A DNA stretch of 64,000 bases from NCBI RefSeq assembly GCF_900163965.1, contig NZ_FULE01000050.1:92465-156464 (forward strand), given 5' to 3'. The position numbers and the translations under genes were made by a program. Source of the stretch: Vibrio ruber DSM 16370. Lineage in GTDB: Bacteria > Pseudomonadota > Gammaproteobacteria > Enterobacterales > Vibrionaceae. Shown one piece after another: positions 7,848 through 18,060 of the stretch. The notes beneath the pieces were generated by a model that worked only from the letters and a program-made list of their open reading frames with translations, was not told the DNA's origin and searched no databases. Within the stretch, counting starts at the first letter, position 1. Every line of letters starts with the position of its first letter.

Positions 7848-7865
7848 CCAGCGATCACTCGCTGG
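7848..7865 (-). terminator. rraB terminator
   Basis: A CCAGCG/CGCTGG stem with a 6-nt loop, followed on the minus strand by TTTTTCC, 24 nt past the rraB stop. A third copy of the arm (7837-7842) could pair instead with 7848-7853. Confidence 0.65.
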
Positions 7866-7888
7866 CTTTCTATTCTTATTGGTCTTTC

Positions 7889-8308
7889 TTATTCGTCATC
7901 ATCTTCATCATCGTCAGGATAAAGGGCATCTTCCCCTTCGTAATACGTCCCCCAACCATCATAGATAATGTCGAATTTCTCCGCCAGATGGATTAATTTT
8001 TCAGCCTGCTCATCAATGGCTTCAGCATTCAGGGCTGACTGCATGGTTGCATCGCAACAAAACAGCATTTGCCCGTCAGCTTCGTCTTCAACTTCTTCGG
8101 CTTCCAACACCTCAAAGCCCATTTTAAACGCTTCAACAGCGGCTTTTTCAAGCTGCTCAAATGTCTCTGCAAACAGGTGGTGTTCTATCTCATACAGCGC
8201 TTCAGGGTCACTGCCATCTTCGAGGAGTGCCGCAATAATTTCTCGGGTATCTTCTTTCTGTAATTCGATCAACGACTCAACAGAAACATAATCGTCTTCA
8301 TGGGACAT
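7889..8308 (-). CDS. rraB: Ribonuclease E inhibitor RraB
   Basis: A 139-residue acidic protein matching the RraB/YjgD family in length and in the blocks EDGSDPEALYEIEHHL, LEKAAVEAFKMGFEV, CCDATMQSALNAEAID and YDGWGTYYEG, with the usual poly-Asp/Glu tail. RraB binds RNase E and remodels the degradosome, lowering mRNA turnover. The reading frame extends further upstream, but ATG 8308 has GGAG 7 nt away and gives the family length. It lies downstream of tldD in the same direction, and an RNase G gene (rng) lies in the same block. Confidence 0.92.
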   Translation of the reverse strand: MSHEDDYVSVESLIELQKEDTREIIAALLEDGSDPEALYEIEHHLFAETFEQLEKAAVEAFKMGFEVLEAEEVEDEADGQMLFCCDATMQSALNAEAIDEQAEKLIHLAEKFDIIYDGWGTYYEGEDALYPDDDEDDDE

Positions 8309-8345
8309 GTTCATACTCCAGCTTGATATTGAAAAATATTGATGA

Positions 8346-9797
8346 TTAATCCGTCCCACCAACAGTAATTGCATCGAGTTTTAAGGTTGGTTGCCCGACA
8401 CCGACAGGTAAACTTTGTCCGGATTTACCACACACGCCAACCCCTTTATCAATTTGTAAATCATTCCCGACCATCGAGACTTGTTGCATCGCTTCAATCC
8501 CGGAACCGATCAATGTTGCCCCTTTGATGGGGCGTGTGATTTTGCCGTTTTCGATCAAATAGGCTTCAGATGCCGAAAACACAAACTTTCCGGAGGTAAT
8601 ATCCACCTGACCACCACCAAAGTTCGGGGCATACACGCCTTTCTTAACCGTTGAAATAATTTCTTCCGGTGTATGTTGGCCGGGAAGCATATAAGTATTG
8701 GTCATTCTTGGCATCGGCAGATGCGCGTAAGATTCCCGGCGACCATTACCGGTCGGTGCCATCCCCATCAGGCGAGCATTGAGCTTATCTTGCATATAGC
8801 CTTTCAGCACGCCATTTTCGATCAAGACATTATACTGACCCTGAACCCCTTCATCATCAATATTCAATGATCCGCGGCGATCTTTTAATGTGCCGTCATC
8901 AACGATAGTGCAAAGATCCGAGGTAACCTTCTGCCCGATTTTACCGGAAAATACTGACGAGCCTTTACGATTGAAGTCCCCTTCAAGCCCATGACCGACT
9001 GCTTCATGTAATAACACGCCCGGCCAGCCAGCCCCGAGTACCACCGGCATCGTTCCCGCCGGTGCTGCAATGGCTTCTAAATTGACTAATGCTTGTCGAA
9101 TCGCTTCATCAGCAAATTCATAGGCGACGGCCATACCGTCACGCTCAGTCAGAAAATAGTCATAACCGACCCGGCCACCGCCTCCGGCACTGCCTCTTTC
9201 GCGACGATCACCTTTTTGAGCCAGCACACTAATCGACAGTCTGACTAACGGGCGGGTATCACCGGCATATGTACCGTCAGTGGCTGCAATCAAAATTTGC
9301 TCATAGACAGCGCTCAGGCTGATCGACACTTCCTGTATCAACGGTTCTTTGGTACGGATATACGCATCCAACGCTTTCAGCAACTCAGTCTTCTGTTGCT
9401 TTTGCCAGCTATCAAGCGGATTATCCATACCATAGTAATCTTGGGTATTTCTACGGGAAAACGGCCGAACCCGTTGCTGTCCTGTCTGGCCTTGTTGCGC
9501 GATCCCTCTTGCTGCTGTCGCACTCTGTTGCAAAGCATCTTCTGTCAACTGATCCGAATAAGCAAACCCGGTTTTTTCACCACTGACCGCCCGGACGCCA
9601 ACGCCCCGGTCAATATTGAAAGAGCCGTCTTTAATCAACCCATCTTCCAGAACCAGCGATTCATGCCAACTGGACTGAAAATACAGATCCGCATAATCGA
9701 TCTGCCGGGCCATCATATTCGACAACGTTTGCTCAATGAATTGTTCAGAAAGCCCGGTCGGATGAAGCAGTGCTTTTTCTATATGTTCAATTGTCAT
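8346..9797 (-). CDS. tldD: Metalloprotease subunit TldD
   Basis: A 483-residue protein (E. coli TldD has 481) with the zinc motif HEAVGH at residues 264-269, followed by GLEGDFNRKGSSVFSG, and a late GVCGKSGQSLPVGVGQP block that supplies the cysteine ligand. TldD pairs with TldE/PmbA to form a processive peptidase that trims unfolded peptides and some modified peptides, and is linked to CcdA turnover. TldE is not in the window. The start overlaps the upstream nitrilase gene by 4 nt (ATGA), so the two are coupled. Confidence 0.95.
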   Translation of the reverse strand: MTIEHIEKALLHPTGLSEQFIEQTLSNMMARQIDYADLYFQSSWHESLVLEDGLIKDGSFNIDRGVGVRAVSGEKTGFAYSDQLTEDALQQSATAARGIAQQGQTGQQRVRPFSRRNTQDYYGMDNPLDSWQKQQKTELLKALDAYIRTKEPLIQEVSISLSAVYEQILIAATDGTYAGDTRPLVRLSISVLAQKGDRRERGSAGGGGRVGYDYFLTERDGMAVAYEFADEAIRQALVNLEAIAAPAGTMPVVLGAGWPGVLLHEAVGHGLEGDFNRKGSSVFSGKIGQKVTSDLCTIVDDGTLKDRRGSLNIDDEGVQGQYNVLIENGVLKGYMQDKLNARLMGMAPTGNGRRESYAHLPMPRMTNTYMLPGQHTPEEIISTVKKGVYAPNFGGGQVDITSGKFVFSASEAYLIENGKITRPIKGATLIGSGIEAMQQVSMVGNDLQIDKGVGVCGKSGQSLPVGVGQPTLKLDAITVGGTD

Positions 9798-10627
9798 AAT
9801 TCGCTCTTCTGTTCCAAAAACTGATTGGTAAATCTTGTATGAGATTGGACCGGCATTGAAGATCTCACCTGATCTAATACATCCAGATCAATATCGGTGA
9901 CTAATGTCGCTGCGGTTTGCGCAAGACCAGCCACAATCTCTCCCCAAGGATTGATAACCATCGAATGTCCCCACGTTTCACGACCACCTTCATGAACACC
10001 GCCCTGATTGACAGCAACCACCCAACACTGAGTTTCAATCGCTCGGGCTCTCAGGAGCGTTTCCCAGTGAGCACGTCCGGTCACCGCGGTAAACGCGGCC
10101 GGCACTAAGATAATCTGGGCACCTTGCTGGCGTAACATGGAGTAAAGATGGGGGAAACGCACATCATAACAAATCGAAAGCCCCAACTCACCAAATGGTG
10201 TTGACGCCATCCGGACTGCCGAGCCGGCAAGAAAGATATCCGACTCGCGATAATGTCGGTGTCCATCGGCGACATCAACGTCAAACATATGCAGCTTATC
10301 ATAAGATGTGACGAGCTGACCGTCGGAGGAATAAACCAGCAAAGTGGTTGTCACGCCCTGCGGCGTTCTCACCGGGAAACTACCGATGACAAGCCAGACT
10401 GAAAACGCTTTTGCAATCCGGCCAAAAGCATCCTGCAAAGGGCCGGTACCCAAAACTTCGGCATGACGATGATAATCCTCTTTGTTACCGAAGACGATGG
10501 CATTTTCCGGTGTGACAATCCACTCTGCGCCCTGAGCAGATAAAGCTTCCACCTGTGCTTCAATCCAGCGGAGATTGTGCTCAGGATCGGGCCCGGATGT
10601 CATTTGAATTAAACCGACTCGGCTCAT
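9794..10627 (-). CDS. Carbon-nitrogen hydrolase, Nit1/deaminated-glutathione-amidase type
   Basis: A 277-residue nitrilase-superfamily enzyme with the catalytic triad visible as Glu41 (TPEN), Lys111 (YDKLHMFDVDV) and Cys153 (SICYDVRFP). The KLHMFDVDV and CYDVRFP blocks are typical of the Nit branch that hydrolyses deaminated glutathione, a metabolite-repair reaction in the cytoplasm; other omega-amidases are close relatives. It sits between yhdP (4-nt overlap) and tldD (4-nt overlap), an arrangement usual in vibrios. The exact substrate is inferred from family only. Confidence 0.85.
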   Translation of the reverse strand: MSRVGLIQMTSGPDPEHNLRWIEAQVEALSAQGAEWIVTPENAIVFGNKEDYHRHAEVLGTGPLQDAFGRIAKAFSVWLVIGSFPVRTPQGVTTTLLVYSSDGQLVTSYDKLHMFDVDVADGHRHYRESDIFLAGSAVRMASTPFGELGLSICYDVRFPHLYSMLRQQGAQIILVPAAFTAVTGRAHWETLLRARAIETQCWVVAVNQGGVHEGGRETWGHSMVINPWGEIVAGLAQTAATLVTDIDLDVLDQVRSSMPVQSHTRFTNQFLEQKSEL

Positions 10628-13600
10628 TGGGTCGCTCCTTGTTTGTGTTGCTGTGCTTCTTCGCGTAATTTTTCCGGTAGTTTGAATTCACCTTTACTCC
10701 GGGAGATCTCTTTCACCACAGGTTTATCAATCGGCCCTTTCACTTCATAGTTGACCTCGGTAAATACCTCAACCACCGGGGAGATCACCGTCGTGATTGC
10801 CAACACATAAAGTGCTGTTACCGGGTTAACGGCGAACGCACTGAGGACAGGGATCCCCGAAGTCATATCCGGCACAAAATTTACTTCAGCATCAATGGTA
10901 TTCGCGTTCAGGTCAACCATCCCTTTAATGGTCATATTGCCAGCCAGTGCATCCATCTCAATATTATTGGTCACGAACACACCCTGTGAGATTTCTCCGC
11001 TCCCTTCAATGGAGTCAAACGCCATTCCCTGATCAAATACATCACTGAAATCGAGCTGCATCTTACGAATAATGGAATCTAAACTGAATAACCCCAGAAA
11101 ACGTGCCGCACCACTGACATCGGAGATGCTGCCTTTACCAAGTTTTGAACTGACCGATCCTTTGAGTGTATCGACCTGTGCGGCCCATGGCGCGCCATCC
11201 CATGCCATCTGCGTCTTGATCGAGAACGGTGCATTCTGGATCCCAGACGTGATCCCAAAACGCTCCATCAGATCACTATTATTATCGCCTTTCAAATCCA
11301 TACTTAGCACAGTATGGGACTGTTTCCCATCCAGTGTCCACTGACCATTGGCATGAATTTCATTACTCCCGCTGACGATATCAATATTCTTCCACGACAG
11401 CACTTTTCCTTGCCGCTGGAAATCCATATTCAACCGACCGACTTTATACCCCTGAAACCAGAAGTCTTGGATCACTAGTGTCAGGTTTGGCATCAACTGA
11501 TGAAACTGACGATCAAAATTGGTAATACTGCGCTCGTTCTGTCGAGATTCATCAATAAACAACGAATCGTGCTCTTTCCGGTTTTCTAACGCAGGGATAT
11601 ACAGATGCAGTTGATCCAACGCGACACTTAAATCATAGGGAGCAATATAATTGGCTTTCCCCTGAACTTCTTGACTCTGGACATTCATCCGCCAGCCAAA
11701 ACTTTTGTGACGGGCCAGAAAATCCACATCATGCCATTCCAGTGTCGCCAATATCAGATCTTTCACCTGTATTTCAATATGATCCGGTATCGGGAGCGGT
11801 GGCATTGCGGCAGCTTGACTGGCACTGCTTTTCGGTGCACCTGAAGGTGCCTCTTCTGTGGTCAGCAGTTCAATCCACTGATCGAGATCGAAGTGATTCA
11901 AGCGAATTGTAGCTGAATGGCCGACAATCGGGCTGACTTTAAAGCTGCCATTGCCTAAAATCAGATTGGTTGCCGTAAGCACCGGCTCGGATTGTGTCAC
12001 GTCGATTTCCGTCTGATACTTGGCATGAGGCACCTGAATCCGGGCACTGATCGTTTCCTGATTGCCGGAAATTTGTAATACGGCTTTCCCTGGTTCCTGA
12101 CTCTTTTTATTTAACGGATAAGGATACTGACTGGCAATCGCTTGCAAATCGGTGTTCAGGTTTGCCTGATAAGAGAAACCGATATCATTGAGCTGAATAT
12201 CAACGCCCATTTCCCACGGTGCATGGCCGGAAAGCGGTTTAACCCATTTTTGACCGACATAAGATGCCAGAGGCGTCACTTCCCAATCGCCCACCGTATC
12301 AATATGGACGTTGTATCCTTTGCTGCTGCTTTCACCCTGAAAATCCCATGACACAGGTTGGCCCAGCATTTCCCCCTGTAAGGCTGAAGCTGTAACCACA
12401 TCATTATCAAAACGAATCCGGCCGGAAACTTTGCGTAAATCCAGTGAGGGAGACTGAATATCAACTTGATTGTTCTTTAAATCTGCCCATCCCCATGCCC
12501 TCGGCTCTTGACCACTTTCAAAGGGAATGTTGAGCTGAAACTCAGATTGAATCTTGCCGTTCACCTGTACGGTGGTTAATGCGGCACCGACGGAATTGAC
12601 CAACGGGGTCGATGTCATGAAATCACGTAATGCATTCCCCTGAGCTTCCGCTCTTGCTTCAATTTCAATATGTCCCGAATTGATTAAAGCCGGAATCCGT
12701 CCGGTTATGCGTAGCGCGTTGACATCCATCAGATGTGCCTGCCTCGAATCCAGATACATGGATTCATTCTGAAACAGCAGATTCACCTGCAAATCGGTTA
12801 AAGGTGGCCATGCGGTATCATAACTGAACCGGGCATTTTTTAACCCGACCCAAGCCTGAAAAATACCGTCATTGTGCTGATAAGGAAAATCGTTCAGATG
12901 CCCGTACCACAGTATCTTCGCTGTCTTGACCTCTCCGCCCTGAATCGCAGTCGACAGATAATCGGTCAATTCATCACCAAGTGCACGTACCGGTAAATAA
13001 CGCCATGTTTCACCAGCCTGAAACAGATCGACTTCGGTATACAGTGACAGTAACGGGCTTTGATCATGGAAAAAATCCAGTTTAAATTGACCGACGGTCT
13101 GTAAATCAGGGGTGCGTACGGCAACCTTGTCTGACCATAATGACCAACCGTCAGCAGTAGACTGCCAGACTAAATTAACCTGCCCTTTCTGGATAATCAG
13201 CGGTGCCTGAAACACATCACCGTAAGGCAGTGTGTCATCATCGAGACTGGCCCGAATGACAGCCTTATCGGTATTGCCACGGATACTTGCCTGTAAGTGA
13301 TGTACTTCCGGCAACAAGTACCACTGCTGAATCGCGCCCTCGGAAAGTTGTGCTGAATATTGGCGGATCCCCTGCATATTACCGGCTAAGCGAATATCAT
13401 GCAGTGTGCCTTGCGGTTTCAGTTGTGCCAACATCCCTTGCAATTGCTTGGACAAAGGTATGCGTTTAATCATCGGCACGAGCGAGCCAATATTGATCTC
13501 ACCGATATTCATCAGCCAGTGATCCGGCTGCCATTTCATTAAAAAGTTGAGTTCCGGCCACTGAATCTCATCCGTTTGTAAGACGACAGACTGCGCCTGA

Positions 13601-14562
13601 ATCACCATGCCGTCTTGTTTCGGAATCAGCCGGAATACCCCTTCCTGCATATGTAAACGGTGCTGCTTACTTGTCCTTGTCGTTGCGTCTTTATTGGATA
13701 AATCCGCCCAGAACAGATCGGAAGGGAGAACCTGCACATAGCCATCTTTCGGCGTATTGTGTTCGAGCGTCAACCAGCCATTAAAACTGACCTGACCGCT
13801 ATGAATACCGGTTTCTTTTTTCAGGTACTGAGACAACCACGGGCCGACACTAATATTGTCTGAACTTACATAAAACTGACCGGAAATATCATGAAATGAA
13901 TCAAAATCTTCAAAGTCTGCACGAACAGAAAGCGAGTTAATACCGGTATTGGTAACACTTACCACGCCTTGCGCCTGATGACGGTGTCCATTGTTCTGCC
14001 ATTTTAGCCTGGAAATCTCCAACTGCCGGATATCACCAGAGACGGAACGATAACGAACAGCCGAGTCCAGCACCGAGAAATCATCGAGCTGACGCAGAAA
14101 AATATTGTCCAGATGACGAATGGTTTCAAGCTGTACTTTTTTCTGCTCATCCTTGTCATTGGGCGACTGCTGTTGAAACAGATCAACCGAACTGACATCC
14201 AGCTTTGACTGATAAATGACTAAATTGGCAATCACTGGCTGCCATTGCAGCAGGGATTTAAATAAATCAAATTCAAGATCAACCCGGTCAGCCGTAAAAT
14301 GAATATCCGATGTGTCAGGTAAATGAGCTTGAAAGCCTTCTAAAGAAATAGAAGGATGCCGATTACGCCAAAACCCCTCTATGTTCTTCACAGAAAACTG
14401 AATTTCAGCCTGCAGGTTCATCCATTCGGTCATTGGTACTTGATACTGATTCATATGAGGTAAAGCAACTCTCAAAGCTGAAATCAGAATCGCAAGCAGA
14501 ACCAACAGGCTTAATAACAGCCATAGTAATGTCCGTACAAAACGAGAAACTATAAAACGCAC
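10624..14562 (-). CDS. yhdP: AsmA-like envelope protein YhdP
   Basis: A 1312-residue protein (E. coli YhdP about 1266) with one N-terminal membrane anchor (LLWLLLSLLVLLAILISAL) and a very long, beta-rich periplasmic body ending in an AsmA-type domain (NTIDAEVNFVPDMTSGIPVL). The C-terminus is charged (KLPEKLREEAQQHKQGATQ). YhdP belongs to the bridge-like AsmA proteins (with TamB and YdbH) thought to carry phospholipids from the inner to the outer membrane. It follows rng by 19 nt and overlaps the nitrilase start, so all are probably one transcript. Confidence 0.93.
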   Translation of the reverse strand: MRFIVSRFVRTLLWLLLSLLVLLAILISALRVALPHMNQYQVPMTEWMNLQAEIQFSVKNIEGFWRNRHPSISLEGFQAHLPDTSDIHFTADRVDLEFDLFKSLLQWQPVIANLVIYQSKLDVSSVDLFQQQSPNDKDEQKKVQLETIRHLDNIFLRQLDDFSVLDSAVRYRSVSGDIRQLEISRLKWQNNGHRHQAQGVVSVTNTGINSLSVRADFEDFDSFHDISGQFYVSSDNISVGPWLSQYLKKETGIHSGQVSFNGWLTLEHNTPKDGYVQVLPSDLFWADLSNKDATTRTSKQHRLHMQEGVFRLIPKQDGMVIQAQSVVLQTDEIQWPELNFLMKWQPDHWLMNIGEINIGSLVPMIKRIPLSKQLQGMLAQLKPQGTLHDIRLAGNMQGIRQYSAQLSEGAIQQWYLLPEVHHLQASIRGNTDKAVIRASLDDDTLPYGDVFQAPLIIQKGQVNLVWQSTADGWSLWSDKVAVRTPDLQTVGQFKLDFFHDQSPLLSLYTEVDLFQAGETWRYLPVRALGDELTDYLSTAIQGGEVKTAKILWYGHLNDFPYQHNDGIFQAWVGLKNARFSYDTAWPPLTDLQVNLLFQNESMYLDSRQAHLMDVNALRITGRIPALINSGHIEIEARAEAQGNALRDFMTSTPLVNSVGAALTTVQVNGKIQSEFQLNIPFESGQEPRAWGWADLKNNQVDIQSPSLDLRKVSGRIRFDNDVVTASALQGEMLGQPVSWDFQGESSSKGYNVHIDTVGDWEVTPLASYVGQKWVKPLSGHAPWEMGVDIQLNDIGFSYQANLNTDLQAIASQYPYPLNKKSQEPGKAVLQISGNQETISARIQVPHAKYQTEIDVTQSEPVLTATNLILGNGSFKVSPIVGHSATIRLNHFDLDQWIELLTTEEAPSGAPKSSASQAAAMPPLPIPDHIEIQVKDLILATLEWHDVDFLARHKSFGWRMNVQSQEVQGKANYIAPYDLSVALDQLHLYIPALENRKEHDSLFIDESRQNERSITNFDRQFHQLMPNLTLVIQDFWFQGYKVGRLNMDFQRQGKVLSWKNIDIVSGSNEIHANGQWTLDGKQSHTVLSMDLKGDNNSDLMERFGITSGIQNAPFSIKTQMAWDGAPWAAQVDTLKGSVSSKLGKGSISDVSGAARFLGLFSLDSIIRKMQLDFSDVFDQGMAFDSIEGSGEISQGVFVTNNIEMDALAGNMTIKGMVDLNANTIDAEVNFVPDMTSGIPVLSAFAVNPVTALYVLAITTVISPVVEVFTEVNYEVKGPIDKPVVKEISRSKGEFKLPEKLREEAQQHKQGATQ

Positions 14563-14581
14563 AATACCCTACTCAGTTAAG

Positions 14582-16051
14582 TCACATCATGACAACATCA
14601 AACTGTTCTTGGACATACAAATGTTCCGCTTGAATCCGCACTTGCTTGCCAATAAAGACCTCAAGTTCTGCCAACGCATGAGATTCATCACCCTGTAAAG
14701 AATCAGCAACGGCCGGCGAAGCATAAACGACGAACTTATCTGCATCATAAGCCCGGTTCACCCGGGTAATTTCACGCAAGATCTCAAAACAAACGGTTTC
14801 AACGGTTTTGACTTGTCCACGCCCTTCACAGGTTGGACAAGTGGAACACAGCACATGTTCAATACTTTCCCGCGTTCTCTTGCGTGTCATCTCAACCAAC
14901 CCCAAATGCGTAAAGCCATTAATGTTGGTTTTGACCCGATCCTTACTCAAGGCCGTTTCTAAGGAAGCCAACACTCGGGTTCGGTGTTCTTCGGAGGCCA
15001 TATCAATAAAATCGATAATAATAATGCCACCGAGATTGCGCAGCCGAAGTTGCCGGGCGATCGCTTGGGTGGCTTCAATATTGGTGTTGAAAATGGTCTC
15101 TTCCAGATTACGACGACCGACAAACGCTCCGGTATTGATATCAATCGTGGTCATGGCTTCCGTTTGGTCGATAATCAGATAACCACCGGATTTCAGCTCA
15201 ACCTTACGCTCCAGAGAACGCTGAATTTCATTCTCTGTATCATACATATCAAAAATGGGTTTATCGCCTTCATACAAAAACAATTTCTCGGTCAGTTCCG
15301 GCACATATTCAGAAGTAAATTCTTTAAGGTTTTCAAACTCCAGACGAGAATCTACCAGAATTTTAGTTAAATCCGTTCCGACGAAATCTCTGAGAATACG
15401 CTGTGACAGTCCCAGTTCACCATAGAGGGTGGTTCGCGTTTTATACTTTGCCCGCCGCTCCATGATCTTGCTCCACAAGCGCTTGAGAAAAGCAGCATCC
15501 TGGGAGAGTTCTTTCTCATCAGCACCTTCTGCGGCGGTGCGGATAATAAAACCGCCCAGCTCATCACAGTAGTTTGCGACAATATTCTTGAGACGCTCTC
15601 TTTCACATTCACTTTCAATCCGTTGGGAAACACCGACATGGCTGGCTCCGGGCATAAAGACCAAATAACGGGAAGGCAGAGTGATATCCGTTGTCAGACG
15701 GGCTCCTTTGGTACCGAGCGGATCTTTGACAACTTGCACCACAATATCTTGTCCCTGACGGACAAGTTCTGAAATATCACGAACCTGAAACTGTTGTTTC
15801 TCATTTTCCGCCACACATTCTGTATGGGGAACAATATCAGAGGCATGAAGAAAAGCAGCCTTATCCAGACCGATATCAACAAATGCAGCCTGCATTCCGG
15901 GCAACACCCGGCTCACTTTTCCTTTATAAATATTTCCGACGATACCGCGTTTTGCATCCCGTTCGATATGAATTTCCTGCAGGACGCCACCCTCTATCAT
16001 CGCCACGCGACTCTCACTCGGCGTTACATTCAACAACAACTCTGCACTCAT
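14582..16051 (-). CDS. rng: Ribonuclease G
   Basis: A 489-residue endoribonuclease (E. coli RNase G has 489). It has an S1 RNA-binding domain near residues 35-120 (GNIYKGKVSRVLPGMQAAFVDIG), the catalytic aspartates in TTIDINTGAF and IIIDFIDM, and the zinc-link cysteines CSTCPTCEGRGQ. It matures the 5' end of 16S rRNA and degrades some mRNAs. It lacks the long C-terminal scaffold of RNase E, as expected. It follows yhdE by 20 nt. Confidence 0.96.
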   Translation of the reverse strand: MSAELLLNVTPSESRVAMIEGGVLQEIHIERDAKRGIVGNIYKGKVSRVLPGMQAAFVDIGLDKAAFLHASDIVPHTECVAENEKQQFQVRDISELVRQGQDIVVQVVKDPLGTKGARLTTDITLPSRYLVFMPGASHVGVSQRIESECERERLKNIVANYCDELGGFIIRTAAEGADEKELSQDAAFLKRLWSKIMERRAKYKTRTTLYGELGLSQRILRDFVGTDLTKILVDSRLEFENLKEFTSEYVPELTEKLFLYEGDKPIFDMYDTENEIQRSLERKVELKSGGYLIIDQTEAMTTIDINTGAFVGRRNLEETIFNTNIEATQAIARQLRLRNLGGIIIIDFIDMASEEHRTRVLASLETALSKDRVKTNINGFTHLGLVEMTRKRTRESIEHVLCSTCPTCEGRGQVKTVETVCFEILREITRVNRAYDADKFVVYASPAVADSLQGDESHALAELEVFIGKQVRIQAEHLYVQEQFDVVMM

Positions 16052-16071
16052 GAGCGCACCTCAATTTGATT

Positions 16072-16641
16072 TTATAAAAACTTATGCAAGAGCTGGTCAG
16101 TTTCAAATAACGGTAGTCCGACAACGGCAAAATAACTACCTTCAATCCGAGTTACAAATTTTCCACCCAATCCCTGAATTCCATAACTGCCAGCTTTATC
16201 ACACGGTTCACCCGATTGCCAATAGCGTTCTATTTCATTATCTGACAACGGTTTAAACCATACATCCGTGGTTACCACTATCGTGTGTGTTTGTCGGGCA
16301 TCGGTGACCGTCACGGCGGTCATGACCTGATGGTTTCGTCCTGAAAGCTGCGAGAGCATCTGCCGGGCATGTGTAAAACATTGCGGTTTTTCGAGAATAT
16401 GCTGATCAACCACGACGATTGTATCAGCTCCTAACACAACGGCGTCCTCAGAGGTCACCATGTGCAAACCCGCGATTGCTTTTTCCCGGGATAATCTCGA
16501 CACATAGGCTTGCGCTGATTCATGCGCCTGATGCTCTTCTGCAACCTCAGGTAAAATAATATTGAACGAGTAACCTAACTGCGTCAGGAGCTCTTTTCGT
16601 CTCGGGGAAGCTGAAGCAAGATAAAGAGTCCGGTTGTTCAT
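16072..16641 (-). CDS. yhdE: Maf-family nucleotide pyrophosphatase YhdE
   Basis: A 189-residue Maf protein beginning LYLASASPRRKELL, the family signature, with VLGADTIVV and DKAGSYGIQGLGG further on. YhdE hydrolyses dTTP, UTP and modified pyrimidine triphosphates, sanitising the nucleotide pool. I chose ATG 16641, which overlaps the mreD stop as ATGA; a longer in-frame start would run far into mreD. The gene sits between mreD and rng as in many gammaproteobacteria. Confidence 0.93.
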   Translation of the reverse strand: MNNRTLYLASASPRRKELLTQLGYSFNIILPEVAEEHQAHESAQAYVSRLSREKAIAGLHMVTSEDAVVLGADTIVVVDQHILEKPQCFTHARQMLSQLSGRNHQVMTAVTVTDARQTHTIVVTTDVWFKPLSDNEIERYWQSGEPCDKAGSYGIQGLGGKFVTRIEGSYFAVVGLPLFETDQLLHKFL

Positions 16642-17126
16642 CGGATATTCCAGTAGCGTCTCACACGTCTCAGCAGCAGGAAAAGCCACGGCCATAAAAT
16701 ACAGCTAATGATTCCGCCCCATAGAGACAGCGCATTGAACTCGACCGGCCTGAATAAAAACTCTCCGCCCAGTACCATCACATCAAGCGCAATGGTCAGT
16801 AACCCAATCACGATTGCCTGCTGCCACAACGCCATATTTCGCAGAATCAAAAAATTCATCGCGACAATATACACAATAATAGACAACATCATGCCACGGA
16901 TCCCCAGAGTCGATCCGAGAATCAAGTCCCAGAGTAGCCCAAGAACCAACGCTGTACCGACATTCACACGGTGCGGCAACGCAAGTACCCAGTAGCAGAG
17001 AATCAGTAAAATCCATGAGGGGCGCAATAATTCAAGCGCCCCCGGCCACGGGATCGTCTGTAAAACCAGCGCACAAAAGAAGGATATCCAGATCACAACA
17101 TGTCCTTTCAGGACTTTATTGGCCAC
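16638..17126 (-). CDS. mreD: Rod-shape protein MreD
   Basis: A 162-residue integral membrane protein with about five hydrophobic spans, including WILLILCYWVLALPHRV near the N-terminus and LWPWLFLLLRRVRRYW at the end. MreD is the membrane partner of MreC in the elongasome that directs side-wall peptidoglycan synthesis. It overlaps mreC by 11 nt and yhdE by 4 nt, so it is translated within the mreBCD-yhdE-rng run. Confidence 0.93.
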   Translation of the reverse strand: MANKVLKGHVVIWISFFCALVLQTIPWPGALELLRPSWILLILCYWVLALPHRVNVGTALVLGLLWDLILGSTLGIRGMMLSIIVYIVAMNFLILRNMALWQQAIVIGLLTIALDVMVLGGEFLFRPVEFNALSLWGGIISCILWPWLFLLLRRVRRYWNIR

Positions 17127-18003
17127 GCTGCGCCTCCTTATCCAAGGTATCCGTTAAAGACTGGCGGGCTTTCTGCTGTCGATCCTCATTCGGCCAGACT
17201 AACAACAAATAACGTAAGCGATCGAAGTCAACGACCGGGGTTGCTTCAATCACAGCAAACTCACGACGTGTGTCTTTATCTACTTTGGATACTCTGGCGA
17301 CAGGATAACCCTCCGGGTAAATGCCTCCCAACCCTGAAGAGGCCAGCAAATCCCCTTCTTCGATATCGGTACTACTCGGAATATGCTCCAGTTGAATATA
17401 TTCCGACTGGCCATTCCCGGAAGCAATCACTCGAATATCATTGCGTAAATCCTGAACAGGAATCGCACTATTGGCATCAATCAGCAGTAACACCCGGCTA
17501 TTATGAGCAGCCACAAACGTCACCTGACCGACGATCCCTTTTTCATTAATGACAGGCTGGCCTTCATAGACGCCATCGGTCCGGCCTTTATCAATCACAA
17601 CTTGGTGGGTATATGGTGAGGTATCGACCGCCATCACTTCCGTGACCATCTTTCGCTCATCCCGAACAAAAGAAGAGCCCAGCAATTTTCTCAGGCGCTG
17701 GTTTTCTTCTTTATACTGATTGAACAAAATTAAATCACTTCTGAGCGTCAACACTTCTTGTTTCAGCCGTTGATTGGACTCCAATAACGTCTTGTGACTC
17801 TGCATCCGTTCGTATAAACCGTCAAATAAAACCCGAGGCAAGTCTGCTGCATACTGAATAGGCGCAACGAAACTATTGAGAAAGTAACGTACGTGAGAAA
17901 AAGTATTTAAACGACTATCAGCCAGCATGAGACTGGCTGATAGTACAACGGCAAAAAAAAGACGTAGCGAAAGAGATGGACCTCGCCCAAAAATTGGCTT
18001 CAT
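17116..18003 (-). CDS. mreC: Rod-shape protein MreC
   Basis: A 295-residue bitopic protein. One membrane span (LRLFFAVVLSASLMLA) is followed by a coiled-coil stretch around residues 60-110 (SNQRLKQEVLTLRSDL, YKEENQRLRKLLG) and a periplasmic beta domain with GRTDGVYEGQPVINEKGIVGQV. MreC links cytoplasmic MreB filaments to penicillin-binding proteins. It begins 57 nt after mreB. Confidence 0.95.
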   Translation of the reverse strand: MKPIFGRGPSLSLRLFFAVVLSASLMLADSRLNTFSHVRYFLNSFVAPIQYAADLPRVLFDGLYERMQSHKTLLESNQRLKQEVLTLRSDLILFNQYKEENQRLRKLLGSSFVRDERKMVTEVMAVDTSPYTHQVVIDKGRTDGVYEGQPVINEKGIVGQVTFVAAHNSRVLLLIDANSAIPVQDLRNDIRVIASGNGQSEYIQLEHIPSSTDIEEGDLLASSGLGGIYPEGYPVARVSKVDKDTRREFAVIEATPVVDFDRLRYLLLVWPNEDRQQKARQSLTDTLDKEAQRGQ

Positions 18004-18060
18004 GATGACAATCCCGTTTTGCAGCGTCTCTTCATCTCAAACAATGACACAAAGATGGCA

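Larger units (their letters stand above)
7512..7888. other. Gene-free boundary between the car block and core genes
   Basis: I see no convincing gene in these 377 bases; short open frames have no ribosome-binding site or family resemblance. The stretch holds two terminator-like hairpins and one nested inverted repeat, listed separately. No integrase, insertion sequence or tRNA marks the edge of the AT-rich block here. Confidence 0.6.

Noticed and set aside
8309..8374. A longer rraB start.
   Set aside because: It would overlap the tldD stop and exceed the family length; GGAG is correctly spaced for ATG 8308.
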